From Flavobacterium faecale (GTDB lineage: Bacteria > Bacteroidota > Bacteroidia > Flavobacteriales > Flavobacteriaceae): a stretch of 64,000 nt of DNA. The first letter of the stretch is position 1. The number at the start of each line of letters is the position of its first letter. Where the stretch lies: positions 3,632,001 through 3,696,000 of the forward strand of contig NZ_CP020918.1 in the NCBI RefSeq assembly GCF_003076455.1. Direction: 5' to 3'. Both the position numbers and the translations under genes were made by a program. Shown here in pieces: positions 36,685 through 46,330 of this stretch. Under the pieces are notes generated by a model. That model worked only from the letters and a program-made list of their open reading frames with translations. It searched no databases and was not told where the DNA came from.

Positions 36685-37539
36685 TTATTTAGTAATTATT
36701 AAAGTTGTTTGAACATTCTTAAGCTCTGGAGTAAACGAAGCATCATTACCTTTGATCATTCGAAGCTGATAAAAGTAATTTTTGATAGGTGCTTTGTATT
36801 GGTCATCCTTTGCATTTGGATCATGACTAGCCAATTCATCTGATGGCCAAATTATGTTATTAGCTTCAATACTAGTTGGAGGATTTATAGTAATGGTAGT
36901 ACTTACATTTGTTCCTGCTGGCAATACTCTTTTGTTAGAATATAGACCGTGCCACACATCACTAAATGGATTTGTAATCGTCCAAAGGGTGAACTTTAAT
37001 CCATCCACTGCAATATCTGTTTCTGAGGAGTAAGTAATTGGTATTTCAAGTTTTTCGGCTGCTTTCAAGGTAATCTCTGCCGCTTTAAATCCAAGAGCAT
37101 CCGGTACAGAATTAGAACCTCCTATAATAATTTCATATTCTGCAGAAGCTTTTGCCCAAGCATCATTATCATTTTGAAAACCAACTCGCATTACATATAC
37201 TGTACCTGGAGCTAAACTAGACGACGGTGGTAAAGATGGAATTTTCCAATCCTTTCCAGCCATACCAGCATGCTTATTAATTGATTCTGGAATAGTAACA
37301 CCTGCTTTCCATATGTATTTATTCCCTGCTTTTTCTGAAATTGAAAATTGAACAGTTGTTTTGGCATTGTATTTTTTACCATGTCCATCATCACCAGAAT
37401 CAAATTTAGCTGCCAATGCATAGGTTTCGCCCGATTCGATTTTTGCCGGTGGAGCACTCAGCCAGGTACTTGTTGGAGCCGTTTGCGCCAAGGCAAGTCC
37501 TGAAATTAATAGTGTTGTAAATAAGTACGATTTCTTCAT
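36685..37539 (-). CDS. Secreted protein of unknown function
   Basis: A 284-residue protein with signal peptide 1-18 (GLALAQ) and no lipobox. It appears to contain two beta-sandwich domains: about 20-140 (PPAKIESGETYALAAKFDSG, VYVMRVGFQND, AEYEIIIGG) and about 150-284 (FKAAEITLKAAEKLEIPITY, ANNIIWPSDELASHDP, NYFYQLRMIKG). No catalytic pattern or known family is recognised. It has its own paired ACATATGT element 63-91 bp upstream and a strong terminator before that, so it is a separately induced unit of the PUL. This suggests a product needed in quantity, such as a binding protein, but that is inference. Confidence 0.72.
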   Translation of the reverse strand: MKKSYLFTTLLISGLALAQTAPTSTWLSAPPAKIESGETYALAAKFDSGDDGHGKKYNAKTTVQFSISEKAGNKYIWKAGVTIPESINKHAGMAGKDWKIPSLPPSSSLAPGTVYVMRVGFQNDNDAWAKASAEYEIIIGGSNSVPDALGFKAAEITLKAAEKLEIPITYSSETDIAVDGLKFTLWTITNPFSDVWHGLYSNKRVLPAGTNVSTTITINPPTSIEANNIIWPSDELASHDPNAKDDQYKAPIKNYFYQLRMIKGNDASFTPELKNVQTTLIITK

Positions 37540-37601
37540 AATGGTTTATAATTTTGATTAGTTAGTTTCAAAACTATAAATCCAAGCCCCTTTTTATCCG
37601 T

Positions 37602-37630
37602 ACATATGTTTTTTTGGGTATGACATATGG
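37602..37630. promoter_or_regulatory. Paired ACATATG element upstream of unknown secreted protein
   Basis: ACATATGT at 37602-37609 and ACATATGG at 37623-37630, spacing 21 bp, 63-91 bp upstream of the ATG at 37539. Between it and the gene the minus strand reads TAGTTTTG, which fits the Bacteroidetes -7 box TAnnTTTG. Confidence 0.75.
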
Positions 37631-37653
37631 TTTTTTCAGGTGTTTTAAACGAT

Positions 37654-37698
37654 ATAGGGCTGTTTGTGTCTAGTTGAACTAGACGCAAACAGCCCTAT
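37654..37698 (-). terminator. Terminator of the second susCD operon
   Basis: Two 22-base arms (ATAGGGCTGTTTGTGTCTAG and its near-exact complement) pair with a single G-T mismatch. The hairpin lies 24 bp after the lipoprotein stop at 37722. Confidence 0.85.
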
Positions 37699-37721
37699 TA
37701 AAATAATAAGTGTTTACTATT

Positions 37722-39374
37722 TTATGGTCTCACAGACTTAACAGCAATATAAAAGTTATCGTAATAAACAGTACCATCCCCAGGGTTTAATTGAATATAA
37801 AAGGATTGACCACTTACATCTGAACTTGGTACATAATCGATTTCGTAGGTTTTCCATTGATCATTATCTGCAGCATTATAGGTGGAACTAGGTCCATTTA
37901 TTTGTACTTGCGGATATATTAAGAATATTTTATCACCGCTCACAGATCCTCCTGATTTTACAAAACGGCTATAACGAATGGTATAAGTTGTTCCTGCAAC
38001 AAGGTTAAAAACTTTTGAAGTTCCATTTCCTGTACTTTGGAAACGTGCTCTTTCTGATCCCTGTGCAACTGCTTTTATGCTTGATGTTCCAGTTAGCTTT
38101 TGCTCTGTAGAATACGATATTGTTCCACTGTTATTATTACTTGCTACCCAAGTTGCACCAAAAAGATCTTCAAAACCACCTGCATCAGTTCCTAAAAAGT
38201 TAGGGTCAAAAACAGTTACGGCTTTATCTGTAAAAGGTACTAAATTGCGATCATCGCTTGACTTTATTGATCCACCTGCATAAGAAATAGTGACTTTGTC
38301 GGCAGGATATAATTTACCAACATTGATATTTACAACCGACTCATTTACGGCATCCAAATTTACTGAAGTCACAGGAAAAACAACTCCATTTACTTTGACT
38401 GTAAAAAAGCTCTTTTGATCTGCAAAGCCAGGCTCAATAGACGTACTCATTGGCACTTGTATAATACTTGTTACCAACGATTTTATGGCACCACTTTGAA
38501 AATAGGGCTGATCAGATTGAATTACTCTAAAACTAATCGGAATCTCATAAATTGTACTACTACCATTAATATTGTCAGAAGCCGATCTAGTTGCAGTAAG
38601 TGTTCCTCGGTATATTCCTAGCTTTTTAAATTGCAATGATAAATTCTCATTCTGAGACGAAAATACTTGCTTTCCTTCTGCATCAGTAAATTTCCAGGTA
38701 CGCCCATCTGGTCTAGAAGTATTTGGTACTGTTGCGCTAATATCTTGCAACTGTACAGCTTCACCTGCTTTGATATCTATAAAAGCACCCGCAACTGTAT
38801 GATCTACAACAGTTCCTTTTTGAGTAAGTATCATTTTTGGTACTACCGTATCATATACATCTACTATAATTTCGATCTCCAAAACGTACTTTCCAGCCCA
38901 TGGGCCTTCTGTTTGCAAAACTGCCACAATATCACCACCTTCATTGTTTATCGGGTAAGGAACTATAGGTTTTTCATCTCTTCTAAAGGTAACCATTTCG
39001 TTAAAAACATCAAACATCTTAATTTTTGTAATGATGTTTCCTTTATTAAACAAGACATTTATAGTTTTGTCTTCTGTTTTTGTTTGTCCAGGATTTTTAA
39101 TGTATTTATCATACGTCTTTGCACTTTGTGCGATCGGTCCAGTTAATATTTCGTTACCTTCTTCTATTTCCCAAGTATGGAAAATAGCACCTTGAGAAAT
39201 ATCCTGAAAAGTAGCATAATCCCCTACTACAGCACTTTTATTCAATCCTTTACCATAGGTGCTGTAAAAACCAGCATCAGAAAAAGTGCTAGGTACAACA
39301 TAGTCGCGATTACCACAACCTATTGCCACAAACAGTAGCAATAGAGGAGCTGTTATTTTTATTATTTTTTTCAT
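37722..39374 (-). CDS. Surface glycan-binding lipoprotein, PKD-like with C-terminal CBM-like domain
   Basis: About 550 residues. The start is placed at 39374 (MKKIIKITAPLLLLFVAIGC), giving a lipoprotein signal with Cys 20. It begins GNRDYVVPSTFSDAGFYS and contains several immunoglobulin/PKD-like sandwiches (HTWEIEEGNEILTGPI, ARTWKF-like WKFTDAEGKQVF, VTISYAGGSIKSSDDRNL). Residues ~410-550 resemble a carbohydrate-binding module (FEDLFGATWVASNNNSGTIS ... VYYDNFYIAV). It follows SusD and is the third gene of the susC-susD-lipoprotein set, the place of surface glycan-binding proteins. It is a clear paralogue of the product at 44743. Both end in VRP. Confidence 0.86.
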   Translation of the reverse strand: MKKIIKITAPLLLLFVAIGCGNRDYVVPSTFSDAGFYSTYGKGLNKSAVVGDYATFQDISQGAIFHTWEIEEGNEILTGPIAQSAKTYDKYIKNPGQTKTEDKTINVLFNKGNIITKIKMFDVFNEMVTFRRDEKPIVPYPINNEGGDIVAVLQTEGPWAGKYVLEIEIIVDVYDTVVPKMILTQKGTVVDHTVAGAFIDIKAGEAVQLQDISATVPNTSRPDGRTWKFTDAEGKQVFSSQNENLSLQFKKLGIYRGTLTATRSASDNINGSSTIYEIPISFRVIQSDQPYFQSGAIKSLVTSIIQVPMSTSIEPGFADQKSFFTVKVNGVVFPVTSVNLDAVNESVVNINVGKLYPADKVTISYAGGSIKSSDDRNLVPFTDKAVTVFDPNFLGTDAGGFEDLFGATWVASNNNSGTISYSTEQKLTGTSSIKAVAQGSERARFQSTGNGTSKVFNLVAGTTYTIRYSRFVKSGGSVSGDKIFLIYPQVQINGPSSTYNAADNDQWKTYEIDYVPSSDVSGQSFYIQLNPGDGTVYYDNFYIAVKSVRP

Positions 39375-39399
39375 GTCTTTAGTTTTATTTGAGCAATTC

Positions 39400-41223
39400 T
39401 TATTTATAAAGATTTGCATTAGAATTAATTTCAGAAAGCGGTATCGGCAAGTAACCCACTAGGTCCAGATTATAATTTACTGCTGCTAATTCAAACTCAT
39501 TTAAATCTGAAGCTTCAATATTTTGACCTGTTGTATTCGAGTCGGGTACATCACCTGTATCATAAATTACACATCTATATCGAATAGGATGCTTTCCATT
39601 TCCATTTGCTATTAGGTTATAATTATCATATCTCAAGGTTGCCAATTTTTGAAAACGTGCTTTTGTAATTCCCCAACGTCTCAAATCTAACATTCTCATG
39701 TCTCCATTTTCGAAAGAAAGTTCCAATGGTCTTTCTGTATGTCTTAAATGTTCTGTAAGTGAGGTATTGGTATAAGTGATTTCATCAAATGATGTTTTAC
39801 CATCATTAAACTCTGCATTTTCTAGTGCCGTAGCTTTTCCTAATAACACAACATGAGAACGTTTTCTTACTTTATTAATATATTTTATAGCAGTAGCCAA
39901 ATCTCCACTTTCGATCTTGCATTCAGCATACATTAAAAACACATCCGCCAAACGAATCAAACGAACATTAACCGCAGATCGTCCTGCTATTCCTGTAGAG
40001 GTATTCGTTTCATCCTTAGTTTGAATATCCCAATTGGTTCCTTTTCTCCAATAACAAAATTGCTGTCTTCCAAATTTTGCTAACTCTGCCGTTGTATTGG
40101 CTCCATAATAACCAAAATCTGAATTGGTATCGTCTGGCAAGGCTATTGAATATGATGTTCTTTCGCTAAAACGTCTATTGCGCGTTACTCCGTAAACATC
40201 TGTAATTCCGGTATTTTTTGGATCCAATAAATCAACAGGATCATTTTTGTATTTCATAATCAACCAAGAAGCAGGAAATGATCCATTATATCCTCCAGCA
40301 CCAATTTGACGCCCCAAAGAACTAGAAAGGAGTTGGTCTGAACTAATTTGATCGGCCTTCAAAGCAGTAGTATAGTTCACCTCTAGGATAGATTCATTAT
40401 TAAATTCGTCCTTGGTTGTAAAGTTGCTTCCAATAGAAGGCATAAGCGAATAACCATAATTATCGATTACGTTTTTAAAATATTCTGCAGCTTTGTCAAA
40501 CTCGCCTTGATACAAATAACTTTTACCCAATAAGGCTTCACAAGTACCTGCAGAAAAATGCCCCGTATTGGTTGCAGTTGTATTTGGTGTTGCAGCAGCA
40601 ACTTCCAAAAGTTTAGTTTTTGCTACCTCCAAATCATCTCTGTAAAACTTCAATACTTCGGCCGCTGGTGCTAAGGGTTGTTGGTATTGTGTTTTGTCTT
40701 TTGGTACAAAATCAAACAGAATAACTGATCCTTTATTGAACGAATTGTGCAACATAAAATAGTACCATCCTCTCAAAGCACGAGCTTCTGCATAAATTCT
40801 TGTAGCAACTAGCTCACTGGCTGATCCTGCTTCTCCAAAAGTACCTTGCAACCTGTCATAAGCTTCAATAACTTGATTGGCTCTAAAAACACCTTGATAT
40901 AGCGCACCCCATTTCTTATTAGGTAAAGTACTGGTGTTATTAAAAAGTTGTTGGTAGTACTCAAATTTTCCAGATAACGGTCTTAGGTAACTTGGATAAG
41001 CGATATCACTTCTTTCATTTTCATCCACCATACTTACGCAATCCTCATCTTTAAAAGATTGGTAGGCCGCATTAAGCCCTCCTTCAAGATCTGCAGTAGT
41101 TTTCCAAAACTCGCTGGCTGGCAATTGATTTGGGTTTTTTTGATCCAAAAAATCATCTTGACAAGAGTGTAGCAAAAAAGCCAACCCTAGTAAAATAATT
41201 AATTTATTTTTTATATTTTTCAT
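39400..41223 (-). CDS. SusD-like/RagB nutrient-uptake outer-membrane lipoprotein
   Basis: A 607-residue lipoprotein (LAFLLHSC, Cys 21) that forms the lid of the SusC channel. DDFLDQKNPNQLPASEFWKT starts the mature protein as in most SusD proteins. TPR-like repeats carry YAEARALRGWYYFMLHNSF, LLGKSYLYQGEFDKAAEYFK and RLADVFLMYAECKIESGDL. The C-terminal part has HTERPLELSFENGDMRMLDLRRWG, and the chain ends YLPIPLSEINSNANLYK. It follows susC by about 40 bp and overlaps the start region of the next gene. It is a paralogue of the SusD at 46331. It binds imported oligosaccharide, probably galactan-derived. Confidence 0.95.
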   Translation of the reverse strand: MKNIKNKLIILLGLAFLLHSCQDDFLDQKNPNQLPASEFWKTTADLEGGLNAAYQSFKDEDCVSMVDENERSDIAYPSYLRPLSGKFEYYQQLFNNTSTLPNKKWGALYQGVFRANQVIEAYDRLQGTFGEAGSASELVATRIYAEARALRGWYYFMLHNSFNKGSVILFDFVPKDKTQYQQPLAPAAEVLKFYRDDLEVAKTKLLEVAAATPNTTATNTGHFSAGTCEALLGKSYLYQGEFDKAAEYFKNVIDNYGYSLMPSIGSNFTTKDEFNNESILEVNYTTALKADQISSDQLLSSSLGRQIGAGGYNGSFPASWLIMKYKNDPVDLLDPKNTGITDVYGVTRNRRFSERTSYSIALPDDTNSDFGYYGANTTAELAKFGRQQFCYWRKGTNWDIQTKDETNTSTGIAGRSAVNVRLIRLADVFLMYAECKIESGDLATAIKYINKVRKRSHVVLLGKATALENAEFNDGKTSFDEITYTNTSLTEHLRHTERPLELSFENGDMRMLDLRRWGITKARFQKLATLRYDNYNLIANGNGKHPIRYRCVIYDTGDVPDSNTTGQNIEASDLNEFELAAVNYNLDLVGYLPIPLSEINSNANLYK

Positions 41224-41265
41224 GATATATTATTTTTTTTGTAACATTTACGTCAATTAATTCGA

Positions 41266-44200
41266 TTAAAATTGAAGTTGTAATCCACCATTAAACTGTG
41301 CTACAGTTGGGTAATTCCCTCTATCCAAACCTCTTGTACTCAAACCATTATTCCCAACCTCAGGATCATAACCTGTATATTTGGTCAATGTCAAAGGATT
41401 TTGAGCCGTTATATAAAATCTAACTTTGGTGAAACTAGTTTTACTAAGCGTCTTTTTTGGAATCGAATAACCAAAAGTTAAATTTTTCAATCGTATATAT
41501 GATCCATCTTCTAAGAAATAATCTGAATTTCCTCTATAGCTAGACGTATTAACACCTCTATTAGCTGGAACTTCAGTATTTGTATTTTGAGGATTCCAAG
41601 CGTACAAAATATCTTGATGTGTCAACGATTGGTATGCATAAGCTTTGGTACCATTCATTATTTTTGATCCGTATACGCCATACCATTGCATGGACATATC
41701 AAAACTTCTATAATTAAGAGATAAGTTAAAACCCATTTCGAATTTTGGTAATGAACTACCAAAGTAACGTCTATCAGCCTCTGTGATGTAACCATCACCT
41801 TTATCAGCTTTTCCGTCATTATCTGTGTCAATAGTTGGTTGATCTACATACCTCAAATCACCAACCTGAACATTTGCATTAGGAACAAGCGCTAAATAGT
41901 CTGCCAATTCGGACGCATTTTTAATAACACCATAAGAATCAAGTAAAAAATAAGCTCCTGCTTCATATCCTGGAGTAATTACAGTAACTAGATCATTGGC
42001 ATTTGTTCTATTACTAATATAACTGTTGTCGAGGTTAATAAATGGATTTTCTGGTGGCGTAGTGGTTACTGTATTTTTGTTTTTTGTAAAAGTAACCCCA
42101 GCATTACCGTTTAATTTTTTCGAATTGAATTTATAATTTAAAGAGTGCTCTACCCCAACGTTTTTCATGTTTCCGATATTAAAGACTGCATCTTTATTTT
42201 GTCCCGAAACCCCAGTTGATGGTGGCAATACTACTGCAAATAATAAATTTTCTTTTTTACTTTCGTAAATATCTGTAGTTAATGTTAGTTTATTTTTAAA
42301 GAAACCTAAGTCATATCCAAAGTTCAACTCTTTTGATGTTTCCCAACCCACTTCTTCATTTGCATAACGCAATTGAGTTGTACCATAGGCAATCGATTCT
42401 GAATTGCCTGCTCCAAAAAAGTAATCTTGTCTTGGCCCAACAGTAGATTGATAAGTGTAGTCTGAAAAACGAAAACGGTCATTACCTGTTACCCCATAAC
42501 TCGTTCTAAATTTGAAAGAATTAACAATGTTTTTGTATCCTTTCCAGAAATCTTCATCTGATACATTCCAACCAACAGACACAGATGGAAAATAACCCAC
42601 ACGATTACCTGATCTAAATTGAGAAGAAGCATCTCTACGCAAACTAGAACTAAACAAATATTTCCCTTTATAATTGTATTGTACTCTACCCATAAAACCC
42701 ATTAGTGTAAGAGTATAATCTCTATCACCCGATCCTACAATGGAGTTACCTATATAATTATCAAATACTGTAATAAGTGCATTTGCATTTTGTTGTTTGG
42801 TAGCATAAAAACTAGTGAAATTAGTTTCTTCTGCAGATCCTACAAATACTGCACTTATATTGTGCTTGCCAAAACTCTCTTTGTAACTTGCAATAAACTC
42901 CCCTGTTAACTTTGAATAGGTTTCGCTTGTTGTAGTATTTGATGAAATTGGATTTTCTGGTACCAATAATCCATTACTTCTAAAAATATCTAATTTTGGA
43001 ATGATTCTAATTCTTTTAAAGTCATTGTACGTTGCACCACCACGGGCTGTAAAACTCAAACTCTTATTAACTTTATAATCAACTTGAATGTTCCCAATGG
43101 TGCTATTACCATTTTTATTATCGGTAATTTTTAGGTTTCTTGCTACAGAGGCAAGACGTTCTCCTTCAATTCCATCATCCACACCTTCAACAATTTCAAC
43201 ATTAGGTTCTAATGATTGTTGGTAGGAATGATAACGTAAAATTTGTAAATTCAATCCATTGTTACCCAATTGGTTCTCATCTCTTCTAAAACTTACACCA
43301 GTATTAATTTTCCAGTTCCCCTTAGTAAAAGAGGTGTTAGATCGAATGTTAAAACGGGTAAATCCAGAATTGATCAAAATACCGTCTTGCTTAAATAAGC
43401 TAGAGTTAAGACTATAAGTCAAATCTTCTTTACCACCCGATACATTTAAACTATGATTTTGAATAGCGGCATTGTTTTGTAAAATTGTTTGCGAAATATC
43501 TGTATTGTTAGACAATTGTGATTTGTTTCTCTCAATATTATTAGCAATACTTCCTAGTGTGTTAGCTGGATTTGCCATCTCGTTTTGTACCAATTGTACA
43601 TATGACTCTTGCTCTGGAGATAAAGAATAATTTCTTGAGGTAATGTGCTGAATACCATACTCGCTGTTAACGCGCACAGTCATACTACCTTTTTTTCCTT
43701 GTTTGGTCGTAATTAATATAACTCCACCTGCAGCACGAACTCCATAAATAGAAGCCGACGAAACATCCTTCAATACCTCAACAGATTCGATCTCGCTATT
43801 ACTTAGACCTGGATCGCTATCAAACGGAATTCCATCAACAACAAAAAGCGGTTTATTTTGTCCTTCTAAAACAGAACTAAAACCACGAATCACAATATTG
43901 GATTGTGAACCAGGTGCTCCAGATCCAGATACAACATTCAAACCTGCCACTTGACCTTGGAGTGCATTTCCTAAGTCAGAGGTTGTTTGTCTTGTTAGCG
44001 CTTCTGCAGATATTTTGGTTACTGCTCCTGTAATTTCCTTTTTCTTTTGTGTTCCATACCCAATGATTACGATATCATCTAGTTCGTTAACATTTGTTTT
44101 TAAATCAATGTTAAGCGTAGTTCTGCTGTTTAATTTTGCATGCTGCGTAATAAAACCAATGTAACTAAAAGCTAAAATATCTGTCTCTTTGGCTTCGATT

Positions 44201-44409
44201 TTAAACTTTCCGTCAAAATCAGTTACAGTACTTTTGTTTTTACTTCCTTTAATTATTACACTAACTCCTGGCAAAGGACCTCCATCTCCGGTGACCTTCC
44301 CTGTCACCATTTGTACTTTTTGCGCTTGGACAAATCCAAAACTAGCAAATAACAATAGCGTCATTAACTTAGTTTTGAAACTCCAATTCATAAATAAATT
44401 AAATTTCAT
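41266..44409 (-). CDS. SusC-like/RagA TonB-linked outer-membrane transporter
   Basis: About 1047 residues; the start at 44409 (MKFNLFMNWSFKTK) is preferred because it matches the promoter and leader spacing of the other susC gene. Signal peptide ends FVQAQ. A carboxypeptidase-like regulatory domain (VTGKVTGDGGPLPGVSVIIKG) is followed by the plug (DDIVIIGYGTQKKKEITGAV, VLKDVSSASIYGVRAAGGVI) and a 22-strand barrel ending GGLQLQF. TonB-driven import of oligosaccharides across the outer membrane. It starts the second susC-susD-lipoprotein operon and carries a paired operator 61-89 bp upstream. Close paralogue of the transporter at 48164. Confidence 0.96.
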   Translation of the reverse strand: MKFNLFMNWSFKTKLMTLLLFASFGFVQAQKVQMVTGKVTGDGGPLPGVSVIIKGSKNKSTVTDFDGKFKIEAKETDILAFSYIGFITQHAKLNSRTTLNIDLKTNVNELDDIVIIGYGTQKKKEITGAVTKISAEALTRQTTSDLGNALQGQVAGLNVVSGSGAPGSQSNIVIRGFSSVLEGQNKPLFVVDGIPFDSDPGLSNSEIESVEVLKDVSSASIYGVRAAGGVILITTKQGKKGSMTVRVNSEYGIQHITSRNYSLSPEQESYVQLVQNEMANPANTLGSIANNIERNKSQLSNNTDISQTILQNNAAIQNHSLNVSGGKEDLTYSLNSSLFKQDGILINSGFTRFNIRSNTSFTKGNWKINTGVSFRRDENQLGNNGLNLQILRYHSYQQSLEPNVEIVEGVDDGIEGERLASVARNLKITDNKNGNSTIGNIQVDYKVNKSLSFTARGGATYNDFKRIRIIPKLDIFRSNGLLVPENPISSNTTTSETYSKLTGEFIASYKESFGKHNISAVFVGSAEETNFTSFYATKQQNANALITVFDNYIGNSIVGSGDRDYTLTLMGFMGRVQYNYKGKYLFSSSLRRDASSQFRSGNRVGYFPSVSVGWNVSDEDFWKGYKNIVNSFKFRTSYGVTGNDRFRFSDYTYQSTVGPRQDYFFGAGNSESIAYGTTQLRYANEEVGWETSKELNFGYDLGFFKNKLTLTTDIYESKKENLLFAVVLPPSTGVSGQNKDAVFNIGNMKNVGVEHSLNYKFNSKKLNGNAGVTFTKNKNTVTTTPPENPFINLDNSYISNRTNANDLVTVITPGYEAGAYFLLDSYGVIKNASELADYLALVPNANVQVGDLRYVDQPTIDTDNDGKADKGDGYITEADRRYFGSSLPKFEMGFNLSLNYRSFDMSMQWYGVYGSKIMNGTKAYAYQSLTHQDILYAWNPQNTNTEVPANRGVNTSSYRGNSDYFLEDGSYIRLKNLTFGYSIPKKTLSKTSFTKVRFYITAQNPLTLTKYTGYDPEVGNNGLSTRGLDRGNYPTVAQFNGGLQLQF

Positions 44410-44469
44410 AATTGTTTGGTTATTTAAAGTTGTTAGCAAAGGTTTAAATTTTATATACTTTTGACCAAA

Positions 44470-44498
44470 CCATATGATTTTATGGGGGTAACATATGT
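44470..44498. promoter_or_regulatory. Paired ACATATG element upstream of second susC
   Basis: CCATATGA at 44470-44477 and ACATATGT at 44491-44498, spacing 21 bp, 61-89 bp upstream of the ATG at 44409. This is the same distance as at the first susC (51371-51399). Confidence 0.78.
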
Positions 44499-44684
44499 GT
44501 ATTTCTGTTAAAATGTGTTAATTTTTATAAGAAAAGAAGTCGGTTAACCATTAATTTACCTATTTCTAGGTTTTACATTATAAATATTTTTCGCAAATAA
44601 ATACTCGTATTTTATCCGATTCTATAATTTATTTAACCAAAAAATACGTTTAATTACAGTATTCAAAAACAAATTTTCACCAAA

Positions 44685-44715
44685 AAAAGAGCTCGATCAA
44701 TGATCGAGCTCTTTT
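44685..44715 (-). terminator. Terminator of the first susCD operon
   Basis: AAAAGAGCTCGATCA and TGATCGAGCTCTTTT form a perfect stem with a very small loop, 27 bp after the lipoprotein stop at 44743, with T run on the minus strand. Confidence 0.88.
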
Positions 44716-44742
44716 GTATTAAACCAAATTTAAGAAATGTAT

Positions 44743-46320
44743 TTATGGTCTAACTTCTTTTTCTACCAAATAAACATCATCAATATAAACCGTAGCAGAA
44801 GTTGTTTTTGGAGTATTTGCTATAAGCCTAATATACAAGCTAGAAATTGAAGCTTGTGTAAAAGTAATATCTCTTTGCTGAGTTTCCCATGCATCTACAA
44901 GTCTCGGACTTCTGATGATTCCCGAAAACTGAGGACTATATCCAGCTATAAATGCAATACCTGTTTGAGCGGGAGCGTCTGTCCCTAACGCACCACTCAC
45001 GATATAAGATTTGAATCGCATAATATAGGTTTTTGATGTGCTCAAAACTACAGCCGTTTTCAAAGGAGCACTAAGTTCTACTTTTGACTTACCGCTAGTT
45101 AATGTTAATTTTAAACTTGATGTTCCGGTTGCTGCTTTCTCTGTACTAATACTAAATGGAGAATCACTAGTAGCCGTAGGTGTAAAAATAGTTCCGTCTT
45201 CAAATCCTGCAAACGGATCACCTAGTAAGTTCACATCGTGCATTTTTACAATTTTATCTGCAAAAGCTTGTGGCGATCTGTCATCAACTGATTTTAAAGT
45301 ACCCAATCCATCGTATGAAATCGTAATCACATCTGGGCGATAAATCTTGTCTTTTAGTTTTAGATCTAATATACTTCCATTGGTAGTATTAACAGTAATA
45401 GACTGAATCGGAAAAACAATATTGTTCACCTTTACGGTAAAATGTGATTTTTGATCGGCCGTCATAGTATCAAACTCTCCATTGAAGGGTATCCGAATCG
45501 TTTCATCTTCTTGCTCTGCTATTGTTCCTGTAAAAACAAATGGTTGAGTTGATGCGATTACCCTAAAGGTTGCAGGAATATTGTAAACATCATTATCTGT
45601 TGGGATATTGTTACCCGTTCTATTTACAGTGAAGGTTCCTTTAAAATCTCCCAATCTATTAAAAGTAATACTTGATACCAATGCTGTACCAGTTGCAGTC
45701 CCTATTTTCCAGGTACGAGCTGTTGGCTCTCCTTGTGTTGTAAGATCTGTAAATTCAAGTTTACTACCTGCTTCCAATACGATAACGTCTGACGCATTCT
45801 CAAACGAAACAATAGCACCATTTTGCTTAATTTGCATTTTTGGAACAATCGTATCATATACTTTGACGCTGAAAGTAGTATCAATCACCCATTCGTTTCC
45901 GATTTTTTTGGCAGGAAACACAAACCCTTTACCTCTAAAAGCAACAGAATCTTTAAAAGTATTGAACAACCTTACTTTTTGAATACCTGGTTTTTTAAAC
46001 AATACCGAAACCGTTTTTTCTGTTGTTTCTTGTACAGCGGGTTGAATTATATACTTATCATATTTTTTTTCTTTAAGAGCGATAGGCCCTTTCAAATAAA
46101 AATTACCTTCTTCAATGGTCCATTTGTGGCTTGTTTCTCCAACAGATAAATCACTAAAGGTCATAAAATTATTAATCCCAGTTACAAATGTAGGCGACTG
46201 TAAAGCACTTGTGTACCAGCCTGCATCTGAAAAAGAATTGGGACTTTCATAGGTGTTATCAGAGCATCCAGCTATGATACTCGCTAATCCTAAAACGAAT
46301 ACTATTAAACTATTTTTCAT
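44743..46320 (-). CDS. Surface glycan-binding lipoprotein, PKD-like
   Basis: A 525-residue lipoprotein (GLASIIAGC, Cys 19) that begins SDNTYESPNSFSDAGWYTS, like its paralogue at 37722. Repeated sandwich domains show HKWTIEEGNFYLKGPIAL, DTIVPKMQIKQNGAIVSFEN and VITISYDGLGTLKSVDDRSP. A C-terminal CBM-like module (about 385-525; GFEDGTIFTPTATSDSPF ... VYIDDVYLVEKEVRP) probably binds glycan. Third gene of the first susC-susD-lipoprotein set, 10 bp after SusD. Divergence from its paralogue is substantial, so the two sets may recognise different oligosaccharides. Confidence 0.87.
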   Translation of the reverse strand: MKNSLIVFVLGLASIIAGCSDNTYESPNSFSDAGWYTSALQSPTFVTGINNFMTFSDLSVGETSHKWTIEEGNFYLKGPIALKEKKYDKYIIQPAVQETTEKTVSVLFKKPGIQKVRLFNTFKDSVAFRGKGFVFPAKKIGNEWVIDTTFSVKVYDTIVPKMQIKQNGAIVSFENASDVIVLEAGSKLEFTDLTTQGEPTARTWKIGTATGTALVSSITFNRLGDFKGTFTVNRTGNNIPTDNDVYNIPATFRVIASTQPFVFTGTIAEQEDETIRIPFNGEFDTMTADQKSHFTVKVNNIVFPIQSITVNTTNGSILDLKLKDKIYRPDVITISYDGLGTLKSVDDRSPQAFADKIVKMHDVNLLGDPFAGFEDGTIFTPTATSDSPFSISTEKAATGTSSLKLTLTSGKSKVELSAPLKTAVVLSTSKTYIMRFKSYIVSGALGTDAPAQTGIAFIAGYSPQFSGIIRSPRLVDAWETQQRDITFTQASISSLYIRLIANTPKTTSATVYIDDVYLVEKEVRP

Positions 46321-46330
46321 TTTCTTTTCT

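Larger units (their letters stand above)
44440..44742. other. Intergenic region: operator of second susC and terminator of first set
   Basis: About 300 bp holding the paired ACATATG element (44470-44498) and a terminator (44685-44715). The remainder is AT-rich with no coding frame. Minus-strand text near 44435-44445 (TTTAAACCTTTG) matches the corresponding place before the other susC (TTTAAATCTTTG) and may be the -7 region. Confidence 0.65.
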
